From the NCBI GenBank assembly GCA_003223295.1, contig QHYM01000318.1, forward strand, positions 1 to 46,972: DNA of 46,972 nt, written 5' to 3'. Shown here in pieces: positions 32,108 to 41,738 of the stretch (positions within the stretch are counted from its first letter, which is position 1; each line of letters starts with the position of its first letter). The notes below the pieces were generated by a model that saw only the letters and a program-made list of their open reading frames with translations, ran no database searches and had not been told where the DNA came from. Made by a program: the position numbers and the translations under genes. The DNA is from Acidobacteriota bacterium (GTDB lineage: Bacteria; Acidobacteriota; Terriglobia; Acidiferrales; UBA7541).

Positions 32108-33139
32108 CTACTTCTTTGCGGGCAGATACTTTTTCTCGATTGAGGCAATGACCACGTAATTCGGATCGACCATCTCGGTCAAATGAACTTTTGCGACCTT
32201 GGAAAGCAGCTCATAGGCATCCAGCTCGGAGAGACCGTAATCGGCGTGAATCCAGTAGATGAGCTCGGTCATGGCAATGCGGACGGCATCGTCAACAGGA
32301 CGGTAGATGCCCGCAGTCATGATTTCTTTTTCGTTCTAGAAACGCGGCCAGCCGGTGTGCTTTCCTTTCACGAGTTCGAATTGGAGGCGCGCGCGCATGG
32401 GAACTTCCACCGCGCTTCCGGCAATTTCGCCGTCGCCCATGGCGGCGTGGCCGTCACCGAAGTAGAACAAAGCGCCCGGTGCGTTCACCGGCAGATAAAG
32501 CGTGTTGCCGACGGAAACTTCCGGCGCGTCCATATTGCCGCCAAATTCCGCGGGAACGATGGAGCTGCGAGCTTCGCCATTTGCGGGGGCCACGCCAATG
32601 CACCCCAGAAAAGGGTGCAACGGAAAGCTTACTTTGAAATTGGAATCGAGAGCCTGAAACGTAGCAGTTCCCCTCTCCTTATCGATGGGATAGAACCACA
32701 TGCGCTCGGACAGCGGTTGCGTTTCCAGAACGGGAGTGTAGTGCGTGGAATTGATGGCACCGAAGCCGGGGGAAAACGTGCCGACGCCCTGCTTACCGTC
32801 GACTTGTAAGTCAAGAATGCGGATGACGAGCGTGTCGCCGGGCGCTGCGCCGTCAATGTAAAAAGGTCCGGTCAAGGGATTGTCGCCTTTAATGAGCGAG
32901 AAACTGTCGCCGGGTTTTTGCAGCGCGTTACCAAAACAATCGAGAGAATTGGCCTCCAAGATGTTTCCGGGCTTCAGATGGGCGACCGGCGGCGCAACGC
33001 CAAAAACATATTTCACGTTGTCAATGGTGGCACGGTATTGCACGACGTCGGGGCGGGAATTCTGCTGCGAGAGAGTCTGCGCAACAGCGAAAGAAGGAAC
33101 GAGAATGGCCGCAAACAGGAAGAAAACTTTTCTGGGCAT
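32108..33139 (-). pseudogene. Exported acetamidase/formamidase-family protein split by an amber codon
   Basis: The first part (start ATG at 33139; signal peptide FFLFAAILVPSFAVAQ) is a typical acetamidase/formamidase-family protein: APVGDTLVIRI-like block (GAAPGDTLVIRILDLQVDGK), HPFLGCIGVAPANGE and DGHAAMGDGEIAGSAVEVPM. It stops with TAG at 32338-32336. The very next codons, in the same frame, encode NEKEIMTAGIYRPVDDAVRI and MTELIYWIHADYGLSELDAY, then LTEMVDPNYVV, the normal C-terminus of the family. So one base change (GAG to TAG is the simplest) splits a 343-codon gene. Without readthrough the C-terminal 76 residues are lost. Signal peptide suggests a periplasmic amidase. Confidence 0.88.
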
Positions 33140-33344
33140 GGATGAACCCTCCAGAGTTACCCGGTGAGTGCAACATAGGCGCAAACCTCTGTCAAATCAA
33201 GTACCGGGGAAATAGAAACGTTTGTTGCAAACCAGGATTGAGTGTGGCATAAGCTGGCCTCACCGACGGCGCGAGGGGACTTTCCCGTTTATTCAGATCA
33301 ACGAAACAGCTCGGCCGAAAGTGAAACAAGTGAGGAGCGGAACG

Positions 33345-36300
33345 ATGAAAGCGATAGCGGTAAGAGGTTTGCGCATTCTCGGTTGGCTAGCGGCTTTGGC
33401 GTTCTTGAACCTGCCCAGTGTTGTGGCGCAAGAAAAACCTGCACAAGAAAAGCCCCCCGCCGAGTGGGATACCACGAAGGCGCGCGGACAAACGCGCGAT
33501 ATCGATTTCGACACCAGCGAAGGCACTTGGATGGCGCTCACTCTTTCGCCGGACGGCAAATGGATCGCTTTCGACCTGCTTGGTCACATCTACCGGATGC
33601 CCGCAACCGGTGGCAAAGCCGAATGCCTGACGCAAGACACCGGGATCGCGTTGAACATGCAGCCGCGCTACTCCCCGGACGGCAAGACGATTGCTTTCAT
33701 CAGCGACCGCAAAGGGCAGAACAATTTATGGCTGATGGATGCCGACGGAAAAAACCCGCGCGCGGTATTCATGGAAAAAACGCAGCGCGCCCTCAGCCCG
33801 GTTTGGACACCCGACGGGAATTACATTGTTGTCCAGCGCCAGGGCACGCGGCGCGAGAGCGGCCCGGAATTCAATTGGTCGCTGGTGATGTATCACAAGA
33901 GCGGAGGCGCGGGCGTCGAGCTGGTCGGCAAGGACAAGGCGCCAGGCTGGCATTCCATTTCGAACGACGGGAAATATCTGTACTTCGACGTGCAAGCGTG
34001 TCCACCGCTTCCGTTTGGACACACCGATCCAATGCTGGGTTGCTCGCAACTACGCCGCATAAACTTGCAAACGCGCAAGATCGAAGAGATTACCGGGGGG
34101 CAAGCGGAACAGCAGGATCGCGGCACAAGCGGCGGCGGAGTGGCGCCGGAAGTCTCTCCCGACGGGAGATTCGTTGCCTTTGGCCGGCGCATCCCCGAGG
34201 GCCTGGAATCGTACAAGGGTCACACCTTTGGCCCGCGGACGGCTCTCTGGCTGCGCGACATGCAAACCGGCGATGAGCGGTTGCTCATGGATCCCATCGA
34301 ACTGGATGAATCCGAAGAAATCTCGCGCCAAATGCCGATTCTGCCTGGCATGGTCTGGAGCGCCGACGGCAAATCGATAGTGATCTCGCAAGGCGGAACA
34401 ATTCGCAGAGTTTCCCTGGACAGCGGCAAAGTGGAGAGGATTGCCTTTACCGCGCACGTGCATCGCACGATTTCCGAGATGGCGTATTCGCCGCTGCCGC
34501 TTCGCGACGACGCCTTCGAAGCAAGATTCATTCGCTGGCAAAGCGCTTCGTCCAATAACAAGCGACTGGTCTTCCAAGCCATCGGCAAATTGTGGCTGAT
34601 GGATTTGCCCAATGGGAAACCCCGGCGATTGACGCCTGATTCGTTCGCGCCAGGGGAATTTTCTCCCGCATGGTCGCCCGACAACAAAACGATTGCGTTC
34701 ACGAGTTGGAATGAGGACAAGCACGGCCAGCTCTGGACAATCTCGGCGGACGGCGGCGAACCAAAGCAAATCACAAAAGACGCGGGCGAATATTTGAATC
34801 CGACCTGGAGCGCCGACGGAACGACCCTCGCCTATTCGCGCGCCGCCGGCGCCACACTGCGCGGCCGAGACTGGGCCCGAAACGAGTGGTACGACCTTGT
34901 TTTACAACCCGCAAGCGGGGGAGACGCTCAAACGGTTCTGCGCCTGGGTTCGCAGGAAGGGCCCGGCGCGCGTCCGCAATTTGGTCCCGCGAACCGGATC
35001 TACTTCACGGAACACCGCATGGTCAAAGGAGAAGACCCGTTCGGCGGAAGAGTCGAAACCGACCTCGTTTCCGTGCAGCGAGACGGTTCGGATCGGCGTG
35101 TGCACGCCACATTTCCTGACGCGACTCTGGTGCAAGTCTCTGCCGACGGGCAGCGCGTGGCGTATCAAGAAGGTGACAACGTTTATGTCGCGCCGCTGCC
35201 GCTGCTGGCTACGGGTCAGGAAGGCATAAAGCTTGACAGGAAGACTGCGGCTTTCACCATCACGCCGGCCAGCCTTGACGGGGGCGTGTATCCCCGCTGG
35301 CGCGACGCGAACACTATCGAGTACGCCAATGCGAATAAATACTTTGTCTATCACCTCGACACCGCAAAGACGGACACGACCGAGATTCACCTGAGCGTGC
35401 AGCGTGCCATTCCCCAGGGCACCATCGCACTACAGAATGCCCGTCTGGTCACGCTGGCGAACAAGAAGGTAATCGATTCCGGGACGATTGTGATTAAGAG
35501 CGGGCGCATCACGTGCGTTGGCAATTGCCAAACCGCGGGAGTCGACCGCGTGATCGATGCCAAGGGCAAAACGATCATTCCCGGATTTGTGGACATGCAC
35601 GCCCATCATCACCGCGAATCGGGCGGCATCACGCCCACTCACAATTTCGAGTCTGCGGTGTATTTGGCGTATGGAGTAACGACCACGCTCGATCCTTCGA
35701 CGTGGGAGGAGGAGGTCTTTCCCCTGGCGGAAATGATCGAGGCGGGGCGCGCGATCGGCCCGCGCACTTTCTCCACGGGCATGCCGCTGCTGAACGGCAG
35801 CGGGCCCTTCTGGAACGAACTGACAAGTTACGAGGTCACTGAACACGAAATCAATCGACTCGCCTCCTATGGAGTCGTCGCGCTCAAGCAATACCTTCAG
35901 CCAGACCGCGAGCAGCGCCAGTGGATTACTGAAATTGCGCGAAAGCAGCATTTGCGTGTCACTGGAGAGGGCTCCAGCGATTTGCTGCACAAAATCACCA
36001 TGCTCATGGACGGCCAGACGGGATTTGAGCACCCCACGCCGTACGTGCCGCTCTATGGCGATGTGGCGAAATTCTTCGGGCAATCGCACACCGTTTATTC
36101 GCCGACATTCACGGTCGGTGGCACCGCTCCATGGAATGAGGAGTATTTTTTCCAGATTAGCGACGTTTGGAAGGATGCCAAGCTGCAGCGTTGGACTCCT
36201 TGGCGCGAGCTGATGCCGCATCTGCGGCGGCGCTGGATGCGACCGCTCACGGATTATCACTTCGGCGTGCAAGCGCAGGGCCTCGCCGACATCATCGCCA

Positions 36301-36689
36301 ACGGAGGCTATGGAGCGATTGGCTCGCACGGCCAAGCGCACGGGATCGGCTCGCATTGGGAAGTGTGGATGCTTGCCAGCGCGCTGGGCAACATGGGTGC
36401 ATTGGAAGTGGCGAGCGCGCACGGCGCGCACTTCCTGGGGGCGGACAAGGATCTGGGCACGCTCGAGCCAGGCAAGTTGGCGGACCTTATGGTGTTGAAC
36501 GCCAATCCGCTCGATGACATCCACAACACCGCGAACATCGCCATGGTCATGAAAGCGGGAACGCTTTACGACGCCGACTCACTCGATGAGATTTGGCCGG
36601 AGAAGAAAGCATTTGGCTCGTATTATTGGGTCAACCTCGACGAACTGAAAAATGACACTCGTCCCGTAGACATCTACGACAAAAAGTAG
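33345..36689 (+). CDS. TolB-type beta-propeller fused to amidohydrolase
   Basis: This is an exported 1114-aa protein. A signal peptide (about 6-27, GLRILGWLAALAFLNLPSVV) leads into a TolB/WD40-like propeller (about 50-660) built from repeats such as LSPDGKWIAFDL, YSPDGKTIAFISDR, WTPDGNYIVV, WSADGKSIVIS and WSPDNKTIAFTSW. The amidohydrolase domain (about 690-1090) has the metal motif GFVDMHAHHH and the closing LGTLEPGKLADLMVLNANPL. It may cleave peptides or cyclic amides, with the propeller gating access, but the substrate is unknown. The ATG at 33345 has GAGGAG. This fusion is common in Acidobacteriota and Bacteroidota, and nothing is missing here. Confidence 0.9.
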   Translation: MKAIAVRGLRILGWLAALAFLNLPSVVAQEKPAQEKPPAEWDTTKARGQTRDIDFDTSEGTWMALTLSPDGKWIAFDLLGHIYRMPATGGKAECLTQDTGIALNMQPRYSPDGKTIAFISDRKGQNNLWLMDADGKNPRAVFMEKTQRALSPVWTPDGNYIVVQRQGTRRESGPEFNWSLVMYHKSGGAGVELVGKDKAPGWHSISNDGKYLYFDVQACPPLPFGHTDPMLGCSQLRRINLQTRKIEEITGGQAEQQDRGTSGGGVAPEVSPDGRFVAFGRRIPEGLESYKGHTFGPRTALWLRDMQTGDERLLMDPIELDESEEISRQMPILPGMVWSADGKSIVISQGGTIRRVSLDSGKVERIAFTAHVHRTISEMAYSPLPLRDDAFEARFIRWQSASSNNKRLVFQAIGKLWLMDLPNGKPRRLTPDSFAPGEFSPAWSPDNKTIAFTSWNEDKHGQLWTISADGGEPKQITKDAGEYLNPTWSADGTTLAYSRAAGATLRGRDWARNEWYDLVLQPASGGDAQTVLRLGSQEGPGARPQFGPANRIYFTEHRMVKGEDPFGGRVETDLVSVQRDGSDRRVHATFPDATLVQVSADGQRVAYQEGDNVYVAPLPLLATGQEGIKLDRKTAAFTITPASLDGGVYPRWRDANTIEYANANKYFVYHLDTAKTDTTEIHLSVQRAIPQGTIALQNARLVTLANKKVIDSGTIVIKSGRITCVGNCQTAGVDRVIDAKGKTIIPGFVDMHAHHHRESGGITPTHNFESAVYLAYGVTTTLDPSTWEEEVFPLAEMIEAGRAIGPRTFSTGMPLLNGSGPFWNELTSYEVTEHEINRLASYGVVALKQYLQPDREQRQWITEIARKQHLRVTGEGSSDLLHKITMLMDGQTGFEHPTPYVPLYGDVAKFFGQSHTVYSPTFTVGGTAPWNEEYFFQISDVWKDAKLQRWTPWRELMPHLRRRWMRPLTDYHFGVQAQGLADIIANGGYGAIGSHGQAHGIGSHWEVWMLASALGNMGALEVASAHGAHFLGADKDLGTLEPGKLADLMVLNANPLDDIHNTANIAMVMKAGTLYDADSLDEIWPEKKAFGSYYWVNLDELKNDTRPVDIYDKK

Positions 36690-36716
36690 CACACGCCTCT
36701 CTGCTAAACTGCTGGA

Positions 36717-37535
36717 GTGAGCGCGAGTAGAGAAAATTCGCCGCTGCGCATTGTTTCGCTGGCGCCAAGCGCGACTTCGATTTTGTGCGGGATTGGGGCG
36801 AAGAAAACGCTGGTGGGTGTGACGAAATGGTGCTCGGACGTCGCACCGGTTGGCACCTTGCCGAAGCTGGGCGATTGCTGGCACATGGAGTCGGTCGATG
36901 AGATTCTTCGGTTGAAGCCAACGCTGGTTATAGGCTCCGTCCCCTACAAGCAGGAAACCGTGGGCAGACTGTTGAAACAACCGCTGAATTTTCTGGCCAT
37001 GAATCCGCGCATGCTTGCCGATGTGTACGCGGACATTCGCCTCCTCGGAGGAATTGTTGGACGCGCTCAAGCGGCGGAAGCGCTTGTGAATAAGATGCAG
37101 CGGGAATTTGCAGCGATTGAACGACGGTCGAAAAAGCAGCAGGCAAAGTTACGGGTTTATTGTGAGGCGTGGCCGAATCCACGAATCAGTTCCCCGCCAT
37201 GGGTCGCGGAACTGGTGAGCCTCTGCGGCGGTGAGATGGTGGTGCCCGGCGGCGAAAAGGTGAACGACGAGCAGGTGGCTGAAGCGAAACCGGATATCAT
37301 CGTGCTGGCGTGGGCGGCGGCGGGAGATCGAGCAAACCCTAAGAAAGCCTGCGAAGTCCGCGCGTGGCAGGATGTTCCCGCGATTCGAAACCGCCGCGTC
37401 CGCGTCATCCGCGATGAATTGCTGAACACGCCGGGGCCGCCGCTGCTTAAAGGAGCGATTGCGCTTTGGGAGGTGTTGCACCCGAAAGGCCAAGAAAAAG
37501 ACAACGCAGAGATACAGGGGCTCGCACAGAAATGA
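36717..37535 (+). CDS. BtuF-like periplasmic-binding-fold protein without signal peptide
   Basis: This is a 272-aa protein of the cobalamin/Fe-siderophore binding family. RIVSLAPSATSILCGIGA is the family start, and GDCWHMESVDEILRLKPTLV and KPDIIVLAWAAAGDRA are further blocks. BtuF is normally exported, but no signal peptide is seen from the GTG at 36717, so it is either cytoplasmic or a divergent member used for another ligand. The C-terminal NAEIQGLAQK tail is encoded by a dispersed GA-rich repeat and is not conserved. Its stop overlaps the mutT start as ATGA. No ABC transporter genes are near. Confidence 0.8.
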   Translation: MSASRENSPLRIVSLAPSATSILCGIGAKKTLVGVTKWCSDVAPVGTLPKLGDCWHMESVDEILRLKPTLVIGSVPYKQETVGRLLKQPLNFLAMNPRMLADVYADIRLLGGIVGRAQAAEALVNKMQREFAAIERRSKKQQAKLRVYCEAWPNPRISSPPWVAELVSLCGGEMVVPGGEKVNDEQVAEAKPDIIVLAWAAAGDRANPKKACEVRAWQDVPAIRNRRVRVIRDELLNTPGPPLLKGAIALWEVLHPKGQEKDNAEIQGLAQK

Positions 37536-37954
37536 AAACGGTCGTCGCGGCGGTGATTGAGCGCAGTGACCGGCGGCTGCTGATTGGGCAGCGGCGGCGA
37601 GGCGACACGTCACCGCTCAAGTGGGAATTTCCCGGTGGGAAAGTGGAGGCAGGCGAAACGCCCGAAGATGCCCTGGCGCGCGAACTCAAAGAAGAGCTTG
37701 GGGCTGCGCTGAAAAAGTGTGCGCCCATTGGCCGCGTGGTTCACAAATACGCGCAAACAGCGGAAGAATTGGAGATTCTTTTTTTCGCTGCGGCGATCGC
37801 GGAAGGCGAACTCGCGCCTCGCACGTTCGAGAGAATCGCCTGGGTTCTCCCTAAGGAATTAGGTGATTACGATTTTCTAGCAGCCAACGCAGGCCTTGTG
37901 GCCAATCTCGCGACGGGCCGAATCAAACCGGCGGAATTTCTGGAGAAAGCTTAA
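37532..37954 (+). CDS. MutT-type Nudix hydrolase
   Basis: This is a 140-aa pyrophosphohydrolase of the MutT group, which removes oxidised nucleotides such as 8-oxo-dGTP. The Nudix box GGKVEAGETPEDALARELKE followed by ELG (about 35-57) has all of the consensus GX5EX7REUXEEXG. FPGGKVEAGE and the start VVAAVIERSDRRLLIGQRRR fit MutT. The ATG at 37532 overlaps the BtuF-like stop by four bases, so the pair is co-translated. It is convergent with aceE, with 43 bases between them. Substrate is inferred from the family only. Confidence 0.92.
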   Translation: MKTVVAAVIERSDRRLLIGQRRRGDTSPLKWEFPGGKVEAGETPEDALARELKEELGAALKKCAPIGRVVHKYAQTAEELEILFFAAAIAEGELAPRTFERIAWVLPKELGDYDFLAANAGLVANLATGRIKPAEFLEKA

Positions 37955-37997
37955 AAACGAATTGCACGTCAAGCTGGAGCACATCGCGCCCAACACT

Positions 37998-40679
37998 TTA
38001 AGAAATGACTGGGTTGGGTTTTTCTTTGTTGATGCCGAGGTCTTTGATGGCCTTGTCGACCACAGCCTTTTCGATCTTTCCGTCCACGAATAGTTCATGC
38101 AGCGTGGCCAATGTGATGAAGCGTGAGTCCACCTCAAAGAAATCCCGCAGCGCAGTGCGTCCTTCACTTCGGCCAAAGCCATCGGTCCCGAGCGTCGTCA
38201 AGCGCCGCGGCATCCATTTGCTGACCATGCTGGGCAGCACTTTCAAGTAGTCGGAAGCAGCGACGAGGACGCCCGGCACGTCCCCGAGGGTTTCAGTGAC
38301 GTAGGGAACGCGCGGCTTCTCACCCGAATGCAGCCGGTTCCACCGCTCGGTCTCCATGCCGTCGTTGTACAACTCTTTGTAGCTCGTAACGCTCCAAACA
38401 TCCGCGGCCACGCCGTACTTGGTCTCGAGGATTTCTTGCGCGCGCAGCGCTTCATTCAAGATCGCTCCGCTGCCAAACAATTGGGCACGCAGTTTCGCCC
38501 TGCCGTTCGAGGCTTTCCGGAAGCGATACATCCCGCGCAAAATTCCGTCCTTCACGTCGCCCGGCATCGCAGGCATGGCGTACGGTTCGTTCATCACAGT
38601 CAGATAGTAGAAAATGCTTTCGCCGTCTTTGTACATGCGCCGAATGCCATCCTGAATAATGACCGCAATTTCGTACGCAAACGCGGGATCGTACGCTTTG
38701 AGGTTCGGAACGGGAAGCGCCAGCACATGGCTGTTGCCGTCCTGGTGCTGCAGACCTTCGCCGGAAAGCGTGGTACGCCCCGCCGTGCCCCCAAGCAAAA
38801 ATCCGCGGGTCCGCATGTCCGCAGAAGCCCAGATGAAGTCCGCAATCCGCTGAAAGCCAAACATCGAGTAATAAATGAAGAACGGAATCGTGTTGATGCC
38901 GTGCGTGGCGTATGCGGAACCTGCGGCAATGAACGAAGCCATCGAGCCGGCCTCGGTGATTCCCTCTTCAAGAATCTGCCCGTCCTTCGCTTCCTTGTAA
39001 TAAAGGAGCGTATTCACATCCACGGGTTCGTACCGCTGGCCGACGCTGGAATAGATACCCACAGTGCGGAACAGCGATTCCATGCCGAAAGTGCGCGCTT
39101 CGTCGGGAACGATCGGCACGATGAGCCTGCCAATCTCCTGGTCCTTGAGCATCTTGCGGAGCATGCCCACAAAAGCCATGGTCGTGGAGACTTCCCTGCC
39201 CTCGCTGCCCTCCAGAAATTCCTTGAAAAGTTCATCATGGTCCGCAACCAGCGGTTTCGCGCGCACCTTGCGCTGCGGCACGTAGCCACCCAGCGCTTCG
39301 CGCCGAGCCCGTAGATACTGAATCTCCGCGCTGTCTTCCGGGGGCCGGTAAAACGGCAACTCGATGCAGTCTTCGTCGCTCAGCGGAATGCCAAAGCGGG
39401 AGCGGAACTCGCGCAGTTCGTCTTCGTTGAGTTTCTTCTGCTGGTGCGTAACGTTCTTGCCCTCGCCCGCTTCGCCCAGCCCGTAACCCTTGATCGTACG
39501 CGCCAGAATCACCGTCGGCGAACCCTGATGGTCAACCGCCGCTTTGTAAGCGGCGTAAACCTTGCGTGGGTCGTGGCCGCCCAAGCGCAGCCGCCGCAAC
39601 GCCTCGTCGGGCAGTGGCTCGACAAGCTGCAGCAGCCGCGGATCGCTGCCAAAGAAATGCTCGCGCACGTACGCGCCCGAGGAAACCACCAGCTTCTGGT
39701 ATTCGCCGTCCACAAGTTCGCCCATGCGCTTGACGAGCAGCCCTTCCGTGTCGCGCTCCAGGATGGGATCCCACTCGCTGCCCCAGAGCACCTTGATCAC
39801 ATTCCAGCCCGCGCCGCGGAACGCGGACTCCAGTTCCTGAATAATTTGGCCGTTGCCGCGCACCGGGCCGTCAAGGCGCTGCAAGTTGCAATTCACGACG
39901 AAGATCAAATTGTCGAGTTTTTCGCGGGACGCCAACGTGATGGCGCCGAGCGATTCCGGCTCATCCGTCTCGCCGTCGCCCAGGAAGGCCCAAACCTTCG
40001 CATCCGTGCGCGGCTTCAGGCTGCGATTTTCCAGATAACGGTTGAAGCGCGCCTGATAGATGGCCATCAACGGGCTCAGGCCCATGGAAACCGTAGGAAA
40101 CTCCCAAAAATCCGGCATCAGCCACGGGTGCGGATAAGAAGAAAGCCCGCCGCCAGGTTTCAGTTCGCGGCGAAAATTCTCCAATTGATGGGCGCTGAGC
40201 CGCCCTTCGATAAACGCGCGCGCATAGATGCCCGGCGCTGCGTGGCCTTGAAAATAAACCGTGTCGCCTTCGAATTCTTCGGTCCGCCCGCGGAAAAAAT
40301 GGTTGAAGCCCACTTCGTACAGAGTCGCCGCCGAGGCATACGTCGAGATGTGCCCCCCGATGTTGTGCTCGACGCGATTCGCGCGCACCACCATCGCCAG
40401 CGCGTTCCAGCGAATCAGGCTCTTGATGCGGCGCTCGAGTTCCTGGTCGCCGGGAAAGAGCGGCTGCAAACGCACGGGGATGGAGTTCGCATACGGCGTG
40501 TTTGCGGTAAAGGGCAGGTCGATGCCGCTGACGGTCGCGTGGGCGCGCAAGCGTTCCAAGATTTCCGTTGCAACTTCCGGGCCGCTGGATTCCAGCACGG
40601 AATCGAGCGACTCGAGCCACTCCTGAATCTCTACGTCATCGATCGTGTGATGCGACCGAACCGCGGTCTCGTTATTCAT
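37998..40679 (-). CDS. aceE: Pyruvate dehydrogenase E1 component, homodimeric (AceE)
   Basis: AceE is the thiamine-dependent E1 of the pyruvate dehydrogenase complex, decarboxylating pyruvate and passing acetyl to E2. The 893-aa protein has the thiamine-diphosphate motif GDGETDEPES (about 234-243) followed by the VNCNLQRLDGPVRGN block. HISTYASAATLYEVGFNHFF and YFQGHAAPGIYAR are typical of homodimeric E1, and GLQHQDGNSH lies in the C-terminal half. Length is as in the family. I use the ATG at 40679; GTG at 40721, preceded by GGGGAG six bases earlier, is a serious alternative. No aceF or lpd is adjacent. Confidence 0.96.
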   Translation of the reverse strand: MNNETAVRSHHTIDDVEIQEWLESLDSVLESSGPEVATEILERLRAHATVSGIDLPFTANTPYANSIPVRLQPLFPGDQELERRIKSLIRWNALAMVVRANRVEHNIGGHISTYASAATLYEVGFNHFFRGRTEEFEGDTVYFQGHAAPGIYARAFIEGRLSAHQLENFRRELKPGGGLSSYPHPWLMPDFWEFPTVSMGLSPLMAIYQARFNRYLENRSLKPRTDAKVWAFLGDGETDEPESLGAITLASREKLDNLIFVVNCNLQRLDGPVRGNGQIIQELESAFRGAGWNVIKVLWGSEWDPILERDTEGLLVKRMGELVDGEYQKLVVSSGAYVREHFFGSDPRLLQLVEPLPDEALRRLRLGGHDPRKVYAAYKAAVDHQGSPTVILARTIKGYGLGEAGEGKNVTHQQKKLNEDELREFRSRFGIPLSDEDCIELPFYRPPEDSAEIQYLRARREALGGYVPQRKVRAKPLVADHDELFKEFLEGSEGREVSTTMAFVGMLRKMLKDQEIGRLIVPIVPDEARTFGMESLFRTVGIYSSVGQRYEPVDVNTLLYYKEAKDGQILEEGITEAGSMASFIAAGSAYATHGINTIPFFIYYSMFGFQRIADFIWASADMRTRGFLLGGTAGRTTLSGEGLQHQDGNSHVLALPVPNLKAYDPAFAYEIAVIIQDGIRRMYKDGESIFYYLTVMNEPYAMPAMPGDVKDGILRGMYRFRKASNGRAKLRAQLFGSGAILNEALRAQEILETKYGVAADVWSVTSYKELYNDGMETERWNRLHSGEKPRVPYVTETLGDVPGVLVAASDYLKVLPSMVSKWMPRRLTTLGTDGFGRSEGRTALRDFFEVDSRFITLATLHELFVDGKIEKAVVDKAIKDLGINKEKPNPVIS

Positions 40680-40849
40680 TTCTGAATTTGGTCCCTCGAA
40701 TCGTGGTTGTGACGATGCCACACGCATCTCCCCGAATTTCGCAATGTTTTCAGTCTATTAGAATACACCGCGGCGCGCTTCTCTGCACGGCGCTTTTCAC
40801 TGGAATTTCTCCGCAGACGACGCTGAAGTACATCGGTGGGGACTATTCC

Positions 40850-41623
40850 TCAGTGGAATTCACTTGCCGGTGAACCCAAGTTGCGTCCGCCATCGAGCAC
40901 AAGAACGTGCCCGGTCATGAACTCGGCGCAGATAAGATAAAGGACGGCGTCCGCGATGTCGCTCGGCTTGCCGGTTCGCCGCAGCGGCGCCAGCTTGATA
41001 AAGTCGCGCTCCCACTCCGGCGGATCGCCTTCCATGGTGATGGTCCCCGGAGCGATGGCATTCACGCGCACTTCCGGCGCGAGTGCCTTTGCCAGCACTT
41101 TCGTCAACATGACCACTCCAGCTTTCGAAACCGAATGCGGGATGTAACCTGGCCAGCCCAGCAGCCCGCCGGCATCCGCGAAATTGATGATCACGCCTCG
41201 CGATCTTCTCAGCCAAGGCGCCGCCGCCTGCGCGCAGAAAAACGGGGCACGGAGATTCGTGTCCAGCGCGGCATCCCAAATTTCCTCAGTCGTGGAAATC
41301 ATGCTCCCCGGCAGAAAACTCGCGGCGCTATTCACCAGAATGTCGAGCCGCCCGAAGTGTTTCCCGGCTTCGTCGAACAGGCGCTTGATTTCCGCCACTT
41401 CGCCAAGGTTTGCCGGAATGGCCACCGCCCGCCGTCCAAGTTTTTCTATTTCCTTTACGGCGTCCTGAGCCTCAGGCTGCGAACTCCGGTAGTGAACGAT
41501 CACGTCCGCGCCCTCTTCCGCCAGGCGCAAAGCCACCGTGTGTCCCAACCGCTTGGCCGCCCCCGTAACCAGAGCTGCTTTTCCCGCGAGAGACTCGCGT
41601 TTTTGGGCCGCGGACTCCGTCAT
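40850..41623 (-). CDS. Pteridine-reductase-like SDR with catalytic Tyr replaced by His
   Basis: This is a 257-aa short-chain dehydrogenase. The NADPH motif TGAAKRLGH (about 20-28) and LVNSAASF (about 96-103) are normal. The active site looks like PTR1/FolM: Asp150 (NFAD) takes the place of the usual Ser. The canonical Tyr falls on His163 (H163-S-V-S-K167), with Lys167 in place. Tyr160 is three residues earlier and could substitute. The Asp-to-Tyr and Tyr-to-Lys spacings match PTR1 (13 and 4). It may reduce biopterin or dihydrofolate, but the altered residue makes activity uncertain. Divergent from the BshB1 gene. Confidence 0.87.
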   Translation of the reverse strand: MTESAAQKRESLAGKAALVTGAAKRLGHTVALRLAEEGADVIVHYRSSQPEAQDAVKEIEKLGRRAVAIPANLGEVAEIKRLFDEAGKHFGRLDILVNSAASFLPGSMISTTEEIWDAALDTNLRAPFFCAQAAAPWLRRSRGVIINFADAGGLLGWPGYIPHSVSKAGVVMLTKVLAKALAPEVRVNAIAPGTITMEGDPPEWERDFIKLAPLRRTGKPSDIADAVLYLICAEFMTGHVLVLDGGRNLGSPASEFH

Positions 41624-41724
41624 GGCTCAAGACGATACCATAGCCCGGAACATCCAAAGGTTATCGCGTGCGGTGTCCCATTTCGCCTCACCGAATAAGC
41701 AAACTGATAGAATCTGCTGCCTCT

Positions 41725-41738
41725 GGAGGCGGCCCTTG
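41725..41738 (+). promoter_or_regulatory. Ribosome-binding site and TTG start of the BshB1 gene
   Basis: GGAGG (41725-41729) stands six bases before TTG (41736). No ATG or GTG gives a better start: an in-frame upstream ATG would add 36 or more residues not seen in the family. A -10-like TAGAAT lies at 41708-41713. Confidence 0.6.

Noticed and set aside
35430-36524. Minus-strand frame opposite the amidohydrolase domain
   Set aside because: No family match, and it disappears when the real gene on the plus strand is accounted for.
39444-40685. Long plus-strand frame opposite aceE
   Set aside because: Arg/Gln-rich composition with no family match; it is the antisense of a well-supported AceE.
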